Position numbers and translations under genes: made by a program. Shown piece by piece: positions 45,863-54,695 of a DNA stretch of 64,000 nucleotides. The first letter of the stretch is position 1. Each line of letters starts with the position of its first letter. Origin of the DNA: Albidovulum sediminis. GTDB taxonomy: Bacteria; Pseudomonadota; Alphaproteobacteria; Rhodobacterales; Rhodobacteraceae. Below the pieces are notes generated by a model. It was not told the DNA's origin, ran no database searches, and saw only the letters and a program-made list of their open reading frames with translations. The stretch covers positions 496,001-560,000 of the forward strand of contig NZ_JAOCQF010000001.1 of assembly GCF_025380365.1 (NCBI RefSeq), read 5' to 3'.

Positions 45863-47029
45863 ATGTCCCGTCAGAATTATGTCTTCACCTCCGAATCCGT
45901 GTCGGAGGGCCACCCGGACAAGGTCTGCGACCGCATTTCCGATGCCGTCCTCGACGCCTTCCTGGCCGAGGAGCCGAATGCCCGCGTTGCCTGCGAGACC
46001 TTCGCCACGACGAACCGCGTGGTCGTCGGCGGCGAGGTGGGGCTGTCCAGCAAGGAAAAGACCAAGGCGATGATGGAGCGTATCGACGGGATCGTGCGCG
46101 CCTGCGTCAGGGACATCGGCTACGAGCAGAAGAAGTTCCACTGGGACAAGATCAAGGTCCACAACTACCTGCACGAGCAGTCGGCGCATATCGCGCAAGG
46201 GGTGGATCGCGACGGCGCGGGCGACCAGGGCATCATGTTCGGCTACGCCACGCGCGAGACGCCGGACTTCATGCCGGCGCCGATCCAGTATGCCCATGCG
46301 ATCCTGCGTCGCCTGGCCGAGGCGCGCAAGTCGGGCGCCGAACCGACGCTGGGCCCGGACGCGAAAAGCCAGCTCTCGCTGCGCTATGAAAACGGAAAGC
46401 CGGTCGAGGTGACCTCGATCGTGCTCTCGACCCAGCACACGTCGAAGCGCCAGACCTCGAAGGTGATCCGCGGCATCGTGGAGCCCTATATCCGCGCGGT
46501 CCTGCCCGACGGCTGGATCACCAGGAAGACCGTCTGGCACGTGAACCCGACCGGCACATTCGTGATCGGGGGTCCGGACGGCGACGCCGGGCTGACCGGG
46601 CGCAAGATCATCGTCGACACCTACGGCGGGGCGGCCCCCCATGGCGGCGGGGCGTTTTCGGGCAAGGACCCGACCAAGGTGGACCGTTCGGCGGCCTATG
46701 CCGCCCGCTACATGGCCAAGAACGTGGTCGCCTCGGGGCTGGCCGACCGCTGCACGCTCCAGCTGTCCTATGCCATCGGTGTGGCCAAGCCCCTGTCGAT
46801 CTACGTCGATACCCATGGCACCGGCCAGGTTCCCGACGCCCAGATCGAGAAGGCGGTGGCCGAGGTCATGGACCTGACCCCGCGCGGCATCCGCACGCAT
46901 CTGGGCCTTGACCGGCCGATCTACCAGCGCACGGCGGCCTATGGCCACTTCGGTCGCGCGCCGGAGGCCGACGGCGGCTTCAGCTGGGAACGCACCGACC
47001 TGACCGAGGCGCTGAAGAAGGCGGTCTGA
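45863..47029 (+). CDS. metK: S-adenosylmethionine synthetase
   Basis: Makes SAM from methionine and ATP. The 388 residues have the family motifs: ATP loop [23 protein letters not shown], the P-loop-like [22 protein letters not shown] and the flexible-loop region. ATG 45863 ([12 protein letters not shown]) is chosen over the in-frame ATG 45851, because the latter lies inside the riboswitch and the GGAG between them is the ribosome binding site for the former. Confidence 0.98.
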   Translation: MSRQNYVFTSESVSEGHPDKVCDRISDAVLDAFLAEEPNARVACETFATTNRVVVGGEVGLSSKEKTKAMMERIDGIVRACVRDIGYEQKKFHWDKIKVHNYLHEQSAHIAQGVDRDGAGDQGIMFGYATRETPDFMPAPIQYAHAILRRLAEARKSGAEPTLGPDAKSQLSLRYENGKPVEVTSIVLSTQHTSKRQTSKVIRGIVEPYIRAVLPDGWITRKTVWHVNPTGTFVIGGPDGDAGLTGRKIIVDTYGGAAPHGGGAFSGKDPTKVDRSAAYAARYMAKNVVASGLADRCTLQLSYAIGVAKPLSIYVDTHGTGQVPDAQIEKAVAEVMDLTPRGIRTHLGLDRPIYQRTAAYGHFGRAPEADGGFSWERTDLTEALKKAV

Positions 47030-47034
47030 TCGGC

Positions 47035-47090
47035 GCGCGGGCGGGGGGGCTTTCTCCCCCCGGACCCGCGCAGGATATTCGCGCAACGAA
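47035..47090. repeat. Intergenic hairpin element with GGATATTC tail (copy 2)
   Basis: Outer arms GCGCGGG (47035-47041) and CCCGCGC (47065-47071) enclose an inner hairpin of GGGGGG (47044-47049) and CCCCCC (47056-47061). AGGATATTCGCGCAACGAAG follows at 47072-47091. Same architecture and tail as the element at 28214-28276. It begins 6 bases after the metK stop. Confidence 0.6.
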
Positions 47091-47092
47091 GA

Positions 47093-47116
47093 AAAGGCCG
47101 TTCGCGGGCGGCCTTT
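47093..47116 (+). terminator. Terminator-like hairpin between metK and queF
   Basis: AAAGGCCG (47093-47100) pairs with CGGCCTTT (47109-47116) around an 8-base loop; the 3' arm ends in TTT. It may end the metK transcript or reduce read-through into queF, whose ATG is 14 bases further on. Confidence 0.5.
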
Positions 47117-47129
47117 GCGGAGGGGTGAC

Positions 47130-47594
47130 ATGGCCAAGACGGATGTCTCGGGGCTGACGCAGCTGGGGTCGGAGACGAAGATGCCGGCCTCACCCGAGGA
47201 GGCGCTGCTGGAGCGCGTGCCGGCCGGGCACTCGGGAACGCAATACACGGTGCGCTTCACGGCGCCCGAGTTCACCTCGATGTGCCCGATGACCGGGCAG
47301 CCCGACTGCGCCCATATCGTGATCGACTATATTCCGCGCGACTGGCTGGTCGAAAGCAAGAGCCTGAAGCTCTACCTGCATTCCTTCCGCAACCACGGCG
47401 CGTTCCACGAGGATTGCACCATCGACATCGCCAAGCGCCTGGTGGCACTGCTCGATCCCGAATGGTTGCGCATTGGTGCCTATTGGTATCCGCGCGGGGG
47501 AATTCCGATCGACGTCTTCTGGCAGACCGGCGCGCCCCCCGCGGGGGTATGGATCCCCGATCAGGGGGTGGCGCCCTATCGCGGCCGGGGCTGA
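47130..47594 (+). CDS. queF: NADPH-dependent 7-cyano-7-deazaguanine reductase QueF
   Basis: Reduces preQ0 to preQ1 in queuosine biosynthesis. The 154 residues are the short unimodular QueF form: thioimide-forming Cys in [16 protein letters not shown], and the QueF motif [27 protein letters not shown] lies 5 bases before the ATG. No preQ1 riboswitch sequence is recognisable upstream, and no other que genes are adjacent. Confidence 0.96.
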   Translation: MAKTDVSGLTQLGSETKMPASPEEALLERVPAGHSGTQYTVRFTAPEFTSMCPMTGQPDCAHIVIDYIPRDWLVESKSLKLYLHSFRNHGAFHEDCTIDIAKRLVALLDPEWLRIGAYWYPRGGIPIDVFWQTGAPPAGVWIPDQGVAPYRGRG

Positions 47595-47664
47595 GCGCCG
47601 CATCCCCGGCTTGACGGCCGCGCCGGCGCCCGCTAGGTCGCCGCATCCCTGCGCGAAGGTGCCG

Positions 47665-48372
47665 ATGACCGATCCCGTGCTCCCCCAGCCCGAGTGGCGC
47701 AACTTCTACGGCCGCCGCCACGGCAAGACGCTGAGGCCCAGCCAGAAGACCTACCTGTCGGAGGATCTGGCGACGCTCCGCCCTTCCGGAGTGGCGCGGG
47801 AAGAAAACCCCGACCGCCTGCCGATCGACCCGGCCGCGATCTTTGGCGACGCCCGGCCGGTCTGGCTCGAGGTGGGATTCGGCGGCGGCGAGCACATGGT
47901 CCACATGGCGGCGCGCTATCCGCAGGTGGGGATCATCGGCTGCGAGCCCTTCGTCAACGGCGTGGCGATGCTTCTGGGCAAGATACGGACGGCGGGGGTG
48001 GAGAACCTCGCGGTCTATCCGGGCGACGCGCGCGACGTGATGGAGGTGCTGCCCGCGGCCTCGGTGGCGCGCGCCTTCCTCAACTACCCCGACCCCTGGC
48101 CGAAGCGTCGCCACCACCGCCGCCGCTTCGTGACCGCCGAACATCTGGACCCGCTGGCCCGGGTGATGGCGCCGGGGGCGGAGTTCCGCGTCGCGACCGA
48201 CATTCCCGACTACGTGCGCCAGACGCTTGAGGAGGTGCCGCGGGCCGGCTTCCGGCTGGAGGCCGAGGGCGGCACGCCCTGGCCGGACTGGATCTCCACC
48301 CGATACGAGCAGAAGGCGCTGCGCGAGGGGCGGGTGCCGCACTACCTGACCTTCCGGCGCGACGGGGGCTAG
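47665..48372 (+). CDS. trmB: tRNA (guanine-N7-)-methyltransferase TrmB
   Basis: Methylates G46 of tRNAs with SAM. 235 residues; SAM motif LEVGFGGGEHMVHMA, the TrmB signature LNYPDPWPKRRHHRRR and PYTRYE-like end WISTRYEQKALREGR. An N-terminal extension (YGRRHGKTLRPSQKTYLSE) is normal in alphaproteobacteria. It shares the bases CTAG with the convergent ROK gene: both stop codons are read from the same four bases. Confidence 0.96.
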   Translation: MTDPVLPQPEWRNFYGRRHGKTLRPSQKTYLSEDLATLRPSGVAREENPDRLPIDPAAIFGDARPVWLEVGFGGGEHMVHMAARYPQVGIIGCEPFVNGVAMLLGKIRTAGVENLAVYPGDARDVMEVLPAASVARAFLNYPDPWPKRRHHRRRFVTAEHLDPLARVMAPGAEFRVATDIPDYVRQTLEEVPRAGFRLEAEGGTPWPDWISTRYEQKALREGRVPHYLTFRRDGG

Positions 48373-49556
48373 CCGAACAGCGGTTGCGCCAGCAGGTAGC
48401 GTTCAATCACCGGCAGCGCCGCGGCGCCGATGGCGCGGGCGTTGCGGCCGACGGCGGCCTCGGTGATGACGGGTTCGCCGATGCCCTGGGTATCAATGGT
48501 GCGCAGGGCCGCGCGCGTACGCGCGACGATGGCGGCGCGCACCGCGTCGGGGCAGTTGGCGTCGATGATCACCGTCTCGAAGTCGATCACCGACGACACC
48601 GCCACGGCGCCGAGGGCAAGGTGGCGGGCGGTGTGGTCGAGCCAATCGTCGAGCGGGGGGCCAAAGGCGGACCAGTCGGCGTCCGGGCGCCAGATCAGCG
48701 AGGGGTCGAGGCCCGACCGTTCCAGCCGGCGTTCGAGGAGATAGAGCGAGGCGTGGTGGATCAGTTGCTGCGCGCCCGTCTCCGTCGCCACCGGGATCGA
48801 GCCGAAGGCGCCGGCGTTGCCGGTGCGGCCGGCATAGACGGTATCGTTCAGCACCACGCCGCCGCCGATGAAGGAGCCGATGAAGAAATAGGCGTAGTCG
48901 GCGAACTCGCGCCCGCGGCCGAAGACGTGTTCGGCGGTGCAGGCGGCGGTGGCGTCGTTCTTGATCGTCACCGGCAGCCCGGTGATCGCGGCGACGGCCG
49001 CGGCCACGTCGAAGTCACGCCAGAGCAGCATGTCTTCCTTCGGGGCGTGGACAACGTCGAGCCAGTTCCAGAGTTCGAACGGTTCTGCCACGCCGATTCC
49101 AGCCACGCGGCGGCGTTCGTCGGCGGACAGCCCCGACAGGATCGCCTCGAAATGGTCGCGCAGGAAGGCGGTCAGCACCGCCGGGGTGGGGTAGGGATAG
49201 GTCCGCTTGATCTGCGCCCGGATGGTGCCGACAAGGTCGATGAGGACAAGGTCGATGCTTTTCCTGCCGATGTTCAGGCCGAGGGAGAGCACCCCGTCGG
49301 GCCTGAGCGTCATCGGGATCGAGGGTTTGCCGACCTTGCCGCGAATCGGTTCGCCGCGCACCAGCAAACCGTCCTTTTCAAGCGCGCGGATGATGATCGA
49401 CACGGTCTGCGCCGACAGGTTGGAGCGGCGCGCGATCTCGGCGCTGGGCAGGCCGCCATGCCGCTGGATCAGCGAAAGGACAAGCCTTTCGTTGTGATCG
49501 CGGATCCCGGACTGGTTGGCGCCCCCCATGGGGTCGCGGATGGTGGTGGCGTCCAT
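48369..49556 (-). CDS. ROK-family transcriptional regulator of the fructose transporter
   Basis: 395 residues. The N-terminal winged helix (SAEIARRSNLSAQTVSIIIRALEKDGLL) is followed by a ROK sugar-kinase-like domain (VAGIGVAEPFELWNW; NDATAACTAEHVFGRG; FIGSFIGGGVVLNDTVYAG). The cysteine-rich zinc motif normal in ROK proteins (CxCGxxGC) is missing after GNAGAFGSIPV, so its structure or sugar response may differ. Divergent from frcBCA and separated from it by an AT-rich palindrome; most likely represses that operon in the absence of the sugar. Confidence 0.88.
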   Translation of the reverse strand: MDATTIRDPMGGANQSGIRDHNERLVLSLIQRHGGLPSAEIARRSNLSAQTVSIIIRALEKDGLLVRGEPIRGKVGKPSIPMTLRPDGVLSLGLNIGRKSIDLVLIDLVGTIRAQIKRTYPYPTPAVLTAFLRDHFEAILSGLSADERRRVAGIGVAEPFELWNWLDVVHAPKEDMLLWRDFDVAAAVAAITGLPVTIKNDATAACTAEHVFGRGREFADYAYFFIGSFIGGGVVLNDTVYAGRTGNAGAFGSIPVATETGAQQLIHHASLYLLERRLERSGLDPSLIWRPDADWSAFGPPLDDWLDHTARHLALGAVAVSSVIDFETVIIDANCPDAVRAAIVARTRAALRTIDTQGIGEPVITEAAVGRNARAIGAAALPVIERYLLAQPLFG

Positions 49557-49608
49557 GGCCCGTGCCTGACCGGTTGCTTCGGCGAGGTCAAGTTTGACGA
49601 TGTTAATT

Positions 49609-49661
49609 AATAAATCAAGTTTATTTATTTATTGACAGGGACCCCCGACTCGGCCCATATC
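49609..49661 (+). promoter_or_regulatory. frcB promoter with overlapping operator palindrome
   Basis: AATAAA (49609-49614) and TTTATT (49620-49625) form an inverted repeat in a strongly AT-rich stretch (49600-49635). Overlap is close to a consensus -35 TTGACA at 49632-49637; a -10 candidate CATATC lies at 49656-49661 (18-base spacer). This gives a natural repressor site for the ROK protein encoded to the left. Confidence 0.6.
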
Positions 49662-49745
49662 TCGAGGCGGGGCAGGCCAGTGACGAATGGTCCGGAAAGC
49701 GGATCGGGGCAGGGGCCCGCCACGTTCGATCCACGGGAGGATGAC

Positions 49746-50759
49746 ATGACGAAATTTCTGACGGGCGCCGCGGTCGGCGCGCTTCTGATCGGTGCCGCCT
49801 CGGCCGCTTCGGCCGACAGCGCCTGCCTGATCACCAAGACCGACACCAACCCCTTCTTCGTCAAGATGAAGGAAGGTGCCGCGGCCAAGGCGGCCGAGCT
49901 TGGCATCGAGTTGAAGACCTACGCCGGCAAGATCGACGGTGACCATGAAAGCCAGGTTGCGGCGATCGAGGCCTGCGTGGCCGACGGCGCCAAGGGCATC
50001 CTGCTGACGGCGTCCGACACCAAGGCGATCGTCGACTCCGTGAAGGCCGCGCGCGACGCCGGCGTGCTGGTGATCGCGCTCGACACGCCGCTCGACCCGA
50101 TCGATGCGGCGGACGCGACCTTCGCCACCGACAACTTCCAGGCCGGGCTCCTGATCGGCCAGTGGGCGAACGCCACGCTCGGCGCCGATGCGGCGAACGC
50201 CAAGATCGCGCTTCTCGACCTCGCCATCTCGCAGCCCTCGGTGGACGTGCTGCGCGACCAGGGCTTCCTGCAAGGCATGGGCATCGACCTCGGCGACCCG
50301 AACAAATGGGGTGACGAGACCGATCCGCGCATCGTCGGCAACGAGGTGACCGCGGGCAACGAGGAAGGCGGGCTGAAGGCCATGGAGGCGCTTCTGGCCA
50401 AGGACCCCGACATCAACGTCGTCTACACCATCAACGAACCCTCGGCCGCGGGCGCCTACGAGGCACTGAAGGCGGTCGGCAAGGAAGGCTCCACGCTCAT
50501 CGTGTCGGTCGACGGCGGCTGCCCGGGCGTCGCGAACGTCAAGGACGGGATCATCGGCGCGACCTCGCAGCAATACCCGCTGCTGATGGCTTCGAAGGGG
50601 ATCGAGGCGATCGCGGCCTTCATCAAGGACGGGTCGAAGCCTGCGCCTACCGAAGGCAAGGACTTCTTCGACACCGGCGTGGCGCTTGTCACCGACAAGC
50701 CGGTCGAGGGCGTCGAGTCCATCGACACCGCCAAGGGCACCGAACTCTGCTGGGGTTGA
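49746..50759 (+). CDS. frcB: Sugar ABC transporter substrate-binding protein (FrcB-like, fructose)
   Basis: Periplasmic sugar-binding protein, 337 residues, with signal peptide [20 protein letters not shown] cut near SAD. Type I periplasmic-binding fold: [20 protein letters not shown] at the N-terminus, [20 protein letters not shown], and [20 protein letters not shown]. The sequence and the frcBCA order match the fructose/mannose transporter of Sinorhizobium. The start ATG 49746 has GGGAGGATG upstream. A hairpin-U5 structure separates it from the permease gene. Confidence 0.92.
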   Translation: MTKFLTGAAVGALLIGAASAASADSACLITKTDTNPFFVKMKEGAAAKAAELGIELKTYAGKIDGDHESQVAAIEACVADGAKGILLTASDTKAIVDSVKAARDAGVLVIALDTPLDPIDAADATFATDNFQAGLLIGQWANATLGADAANAKIALLDLAISQPSVDVLRDQGFLQGMGIDLGDPNKWGDETDPRIVGNEVTAGNEEGGLKAMEALLAKDPDINVVYTINEPSAAGAYEALKAVGKEGSTLIVSVDGGCPGVANVKDGIIGATSQQYPLLMASKGIEAIAAFIKDGSKPAPTEGKDFFDTGVALVTDKPVEGVESIDTAKGTELCWG

Positions 50760-50792
50760 CCCACGGCAAGGACGTCGCATGATGATGGAAAG

Positions 50793-50817
50793 GGGCGGCC
50801 CGCGCGCCGCCCTTTTT
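50793..50817 (+). terminator. Hairpin plus T5 between frcB and frcC
   Basis: GGGCGGC (50793-50799) and GCCGCCC (50806-50812) around a 6-base loop, followed by TTTTT at 50813-50817. A good intrinsic-terminator shape inside an operon, which would make binding-protein mRNA more abundant or more stable than the frcC-frcA part. Confidence 0.7.
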
Positions 50818-50852
50818 CTCAGGTACCGATATCTGGACAGGGGAGGGCGGAG

Positions 50853-51926
50853 ATGGCCGCGCAACAGGACGCCGGGACGGGTTTCGAGGAGGGGCTGAAA
50901 GGCGCCTCGGAGAAGGTCGCCGAGTTTCACGAGCGCAAGAGCGCGCTGAAGCGTGTCCAGCACTGGCTGCACCAGACGCCCTCGGCGGTGCCGATGATCG
51001 TGCTTGTGGCTTCGGTCGTGGTCTTCGCCATCCTGTCGGAGAATTTCTTCAAGGCCGCGACGATGTCGACGATCCTCCAGCAGATCGCCATCGTCGGCAT
51101 CCTCGGCTGCGCGCAGACGATCGTCATCCTGACCGCGGGCATCGACCTGTCGGTGGGCGCCATCGCGGTCTTTTCCTCGGTGCTGATGGGGCAGCTCAGC
51201 TTCCGCTACGGCCTGCCCGCGCCGGCGGCGGTGGTGCTTGGCCTCGCGCTCGGCACCGCGATGGGGGCGATGAACGGCTATCTCATCGCGCGGCTCAGGC
51301 TGCCTCCCTTCATCGTCACGCTCGGCACCTGGCAGATCCTGCTGTCCTCCAACTTCATCTTCTCGGCCAACGAGACGATCCGCAGCCAGGACATCGCGAC
51401 ACAGGCGCCGCTGCTGCAGTTCTGGGGCGGAGCGATCCAGCCGGGCGGGGTCAAGGTGCTTTACGCCGTGTTCCTGATGATCGCGCTGGTGCTGGTCATG
51501 TCCTACGTGCTGCGCCACACCGCCTGGGGGCGCCATGTCTACGCCGTTGGCGACGACGCCGAGGCGGCCAAGCTTGCCGGGGTGCGGACCGATCGCGTCC
51601 TCATCCAGGTCTACGCGCTCGCCGGGCTTTTCTGCGCCATCGCGGGCTGGGTCATGATCGGCCGCTTCGGCTCGGTCTCGCCCACCGCCTCGACCGGCCA
51701 GTTGGGCAACATCCAGTCGATCACCGCCGTGGTGATCGGGGGCATCTCGCTTTTCGGCGGGCGCGGCTCGATCCTCGGCATGTTCTTCGGGGCGCTCATC
51801 GTCGGCGTCTTCGAGATGGGCCTGCGCCTTGTCGGCACCGACCCGCAATGGACCTTCTTCCTCATCGGCGCGCTGATCATTGCCGCCGTCGCCGTGGACC
51901 AGTGGATCAGAAAGGTGGCTGCGTGA
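50853..51926 (+). CDS. frcC: Sugar ABC transporter permease FrcC
   Basis: Inner-membrane permease of 357 residues with about ten helices and the sugar-permease motif TAGIDLSVGAIAVFSSVL. The conserved loop VYAVGDDAEAAKLAGVRTDRV contacts the ATPase. An N-terminal cytoplasmic extension of about 40 charged residues is as in FrcC. GGGGAGG precedes the ATG; the stop overlaps the frcA start (TGATG). Confidence 0.93.
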   Translation: MAAQQDAGTGFEEGLKGASEKVAEFHERKSALKRVQHWLHQTPSAVPMIVLVASVVVFAILSENFFKAATMSTILQQIAIVGILGCAQTIVILTAGIDLSVGAIAVFSSVLMGQLSFRYGLPAPAAVVLGLALGTAMGAMNGYLIARLRLPPFIVTLGTWQILLSSNFIFSANETIRSQDIATQAPLLQFWGGAIQPGGVKVLYAVFLMIALVLVMSYVLRHTAWGRHVYAVGDDAEAAKLAGVRTDRVLIQVYALAGLFCAIAGWVMIGRFGSVSPTASTGQLGNIQSITAVVIGGISLFGGRGSILGMFFGALIVGVFEMGLRLVGTDPQWTFFLIGALIIAAVAVDQWIRKVAA

Positions 51927-52702
51927 TGGAACCGATCCTGAAAGCCCGCAATCTCGTCAAGCGCTACGGCCGGGTCGTGGCCCTCGACCACTGCGACTTC
52001 GACCTGATGCCGGGGGAAATCCTTGCCGTGATAGGCGACAACGGCGCGGGCAAGTCGACGCTGATCAAGGCCGTATCCGGCGCGGTGACCCCGGACGAGG
52101 GCGAGATCTGGCTCGACGGGCGGAAGGTGTCCTTCGCCAGCCCGCTCGAGGCGCGGGGGGCGGGGATCGAGACCGTCTACCAGACGCTGGCCATGTCGCC
52201 CGCGCTGTCGATCGCGGACAACATGTTCATGGGGCGCGAGATCCGGAAGCCCGGCATCATGGGCAGCCTGTTCCGCCAGCTTGACCGCCCGGCGATGGAG
52301 AAGTTCGCGCGCGAAAAGCTGACCGAACTGGGGCTGATGACGATCCAGAGCATCAACCAGGCGGTCGAAACGCTCTCGGGCGGCCAGCGCCAGGGGGTGG
52401 CGGTCGCGCGTGCGGCGGCCTTCGGCTCGAAAGTGGTGATCCTCGACGAGCCGACGGCTGCCCTTGGCGTCAAGGAAAGCCGCCGGGTGCTGGACCTGAT
52501 CCGCGACGTGCGCGCGCGGGGTATTCCGATCATCCTGATCAGCCACAACATGCCGCACGTGTTCGAGGTCGCCGACCGCATCCACATCCACCGTCTGGGC
52601 CGCAGGTTGTGCGTGATCCGGCCGGGCGATCACTCGATGTCGGACGCGGTCGCGTTCATGACCGGCGCCAAGGACGCGCCGACGGAGGCTGCCGCCGCCT
52701 GA
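51926..52702 (+). CDS. frcA: Sugar ABC transporter ATP-binding protein FrcA
   Basis: 258 residues with a single ABC domain: Walker A GDNGAGKST, signature LSGGQRQ, Walker B VVILDEP, switch His in LISHNM. Most ribose/xylose-type importers carry a double ABC protein of about 500 residues; the single-domain form is typical of FrcA. Coupled to frcC by a TGATG overlap. Ends 26 bases before the convergent YeeE-family gene. Confidence 0.93.
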   Translation: MEPILKARNLVKRYGRVVALDHCDFDLMPGEILAVIGDNGAGKSTLIKAVSGAVTPDEGEIWLDGRKVSFASPLEARGAGIETVYQTLAMSPALSIADNMFMGREIRKPGIMGSLFRQLDRPAMEKFAREKLTELGLMTIQSINQAVETLSGGQRQGVAVARAAAFGSKVVILDEPTAALGVKESRRVLDLIRDVRARGIPIILISHNMPHVFEVADRIHIHRLGRRLCVIRPGDHSMSDAVAFMTGAKDAPTEAAAA

Positions 52703-52728
52703 ACGGCGGGCCGGTCAAATTGGCCGGG

Positions 52729-53772
52729 TTACTCGGGCTGGAAGCCGCCGATCAGTTGGCGCAGTCCGATCCAGGCGCCGACCGCGATTGCGGCCAGCGT
52801 CACCGGCCCCGACCAGGCCAGCGCGGCGGTCGCGGTCAGGCCCTGTCCGACCGAGCAGCCCATGGCGAGCACGCCGCCTATGCCCATCAGCGCGGCCCCG
52901 CCCACCTGCCGGCCCAGCTCTCGCGGGTCTTCGCAGGCTTCCCACTGGAAAAGCCCGCGGATCATCGAGCCCGCCAGCGCCCCGGCCATGACCCCCACCA
53001 CCGAGCCGACCGAGAATGTGATCCCGCCCGCGGTCGAGGTCATCAGGAAGATCAGCGTCCGGCCGACCGGCGCGGTGAAGGACGGGCCCTCGACCGCGAC
53101 CTCGTTCAGGCTCGCCTCGGCCAGCCAGCTTGTGCCGGCAAAGCACCAGACGACGGCCAGCCCCGCCGCGACACCCCAGGCGATCATCCGCGGCCGCGCC
53201 CGCAGGGGCGGGTAGGAAAGCGCCCAGGCCAGCGCAAGAAGCGCCGTCGCGGCGACGGTGACGGCGGCGGGTATGCCAAGGGTCGCCAGATCGTGCACCA
53301 CGCCCTGCGGCTCCAGCGCCTCGGGCTGCGGGAAAAGCGCGACGCGGAGCGGGGCCAGCGGCCCGGAAAGCGCGATGAAGCCGAAGATGCCCATCACCAC
53401 GACGACCACGAGCGAACGCAGGTCGCCGCCGCCAAAGCGCACCAGTGCCCCGAAGCCGCAGTTGCCCGCCATCGCCATCCCGTAGCCGAAGACAAGTCCG
53501 CCCACGACCGAGGCGAGCGGGTTCCAGGCGATGGCGTGATAGATGCTGCCGCCGATGTCGATCCAGCCCGCCATCGTGCCCGCCTGCGTGCCGAGGATGG
53601 CCGTGCCGAGGACGATGCCCCAAAGCCGCATCCGGCTCTGATCGCGGCCGTAGATCGCGCTTTCCAGCGCGCCGAGCGTGCAGAAATCCCCCAGCCGCGC
53701 GGCAAGGCCAAGGACAACCCCGCCCACCAGCCCGACAAGGGCTGCCATCAGGCCGAACGGCATGGATTCCAT
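52729..53772 (-). CDS. soxT: YeeE/YedE-family sulfur transporter (SoxT-like)
   Basis: 347-residue inner-membrane protein with about ten helices and the repeated glycine/cysteine motifs of YeeE/YedE transporters (GYGMAMAGNCGFGALVRFGGG; GGVLAMGCSVGQGLTATA). Family members import thiosulfate or other sulfur compounds. It is the third gene of a minus-strand soxS-soxR-soxT group, the arrangement known from Pseudaminobacter salicylatoxidans, which supports a role in thiosulfate uptake or signalling. Confidence 0.85.
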   Translation of the reverse strand: MESMPFGLMAALVGLVGGVVLGLAARLGDFCTLGALESAIYGRDQSRMRLWGIVLGTAILGTQAGTMAGWIDIGGSIYHAIAWNPLASVVGGLVFGYGMAMAGNCGFGALVRFGGGDLRSLVVVVVMGIFGFIALSGPLAPLRVALFPQPEALEPQGVVHDLATLGIPAAVTVAATALLALAWALSYPPLRARPRMIAWGVAAGLAVVWCFAGTSWLAEASLNEVAVEGPSFTAPVGRTLIFLMTSTAGGITFSVGSVVGVMAGALAGSMIRGLFQWEACEDPRELGRQVGGAALMGIGGVLAMGCSVGQGLTATAALAWSGPVTLAAIAVGAWIGLRQLIGGFQPE

Positions 53773-53806
53773 CGCGCTTCCTCCCTTGCTTCCGTCCGGC
53801 CTGCCG

Positions 53807-54133
53807 TCAGTCCGGTTCGCAGAACAGCCGTGACAGAAGATTGACCATCTCGGACACCTTCGGATCGAGGATCGAGTAGAAGATCGCCTGCCCCTCACGG
53901 CGGGCGCTGACCAGCCCCTCCAGCCGCAGGCGCGCAAGCTGCTGGCTGACCACAGCCTGCCGCGAGGACAGGAGGTTTTCAAGCTCGGTCACGCTTTTCG
54001 GGCCGCTCTTGAGGTGGCACAGGATGGTCAGGCGCCCGTCATGCCCCAGCGCCTTGAGGAAGGTCGCGGCCTCCTGCGCCCTGCCGACGAGGGCGGCCAG
54101 GTCGTCCGCTCCGCCCTGCGGCGTGGCTATCAT
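53807..54133 (-). CDS. soxR: ArsR-type repressor SoxR
   Basis: Winged-helix repressor of sox genes; 108 residues from ATG 54133 (AGGAG upstream). The helix-turn-helix is KSVTELENLLSSRQAVVSQQLARLRLEGLV. Cysteines in ILCHLKSG and near the end (LFCEPD) are positioned as in SoxR proteins that respond to sulfur species by disulfide or polysulfide formation. Located between soxS and soxT. Predicted to bind the AT-rich sites at 54634-54653 and 56023-56054. Confidence 0.9.
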   Translation of the reverse strand: MIATPQGGADDLAALVGRAQEAATFLKALGHDGRLTILCHLKSGPKSVTELENLLSSRQAVVSQQLARLRLEGLVSARREGQAIFYSILDPKVSEMVNLLSRLFCEPD

Positions 54134-54247
54134 GCGCTCCTCGCCCAAGCCCGTGGTTCCCCCTGCTGCTTCCCTTTCATGCCGGGGCGCGCCGGTTTGG
54201 GCAAGCCCGCGATTGCTGTCATCGGGTCGCAACGCGCCCGGCCGCCG

Positions 54248-54616
54248 CTAGTCGAGGGGCGATGCCCCGGCCCCGCGCAGCAGGGAGCCCAGAAGCGGCC
54301 AGAAGAAATCCTCGCCCGGGTAGCCTTCGAGACGCCCGGCCTCGACCCCGTCCGCGACGACGACGAAGGTCGGGGTGAATACGGGATGCGCCGCCAGCGT
54401 GATACCCGCGGGCAGGGCAGAATGCAGGTCGAGCCGCCTGAGCGGCGCGGCCCGCCCCTCGGCTGTCAGCGGGTATTCCGGGGCGACTTCCGCGTTCCAG
54501 CGGGCGCAGTAGAGACAGCCCGGCTGTTCGAACATCAGAAGCTCCAGCCCCGCCGCGCGGGCCGTCGCCGCGGGCAGCATCGCAAGCAGGAGGGCAAGGG
54601 TCGCGCGAAGAGCCAT
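54248..54616 (-). CDS. soxS: Periplasmic thioredoxin-like SoxS
   Basis: 122 residues, signal peptide over the first 22 and a thioredoxin-type active site CLYC in FEQPGCLYCARWNAEV. SoxS of Paracoccus reactivates SoxY by reduction in the periplasm. It is divergent from soxV, with the AT-rich control region between them, and is followed by soxR and soxT. Confidence 0.9.
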   Translation of the reverse strand: MALRATLALLLAMLPAATARAAGLELLMFEQPGCLYCARWNAEVAPEYPLTAEGRAAPLRRLDLHSALPAGITLAAHPVFTPTFVVVADGVEAGRLEGYPGEDFFWPLLGSLLRGAGASPLD

Positions 54617-54617
54617 G

Positions 54618-54653
54618 TTGACAGATCATATTAACATATAAATATTCTAATGT
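54618..54653. promoter_or_regulatory. soxS-soxV control region: -35 box and candidate SoxR site
   Basis: TTGACA at 54618-54623 reading toward soxV, with AATATT 17 bases further at 54641-54646 as -10 candidate. It overlaps an imperfect palindrome whose outer arms ACAT/ATGT lie at 54634-54653. The motif shares CATATA and AATATTC with the soxW-soxX gap. In Paracoccus and Pseudaminobacter SoxR binds these same two gaps. Confidence 0.6.
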
Positions 54654-54695
54654 AACCTGATCGCGCAGGCAAGCGTCACCGGGCGGGACCACGAC

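Noticed and set aside
47030-47129. preQ1 riboswitch before queF
   Set aside because: The gap contains G-run/C-run hairpins and a GGCCG stem but no preQ1 aptamer core.
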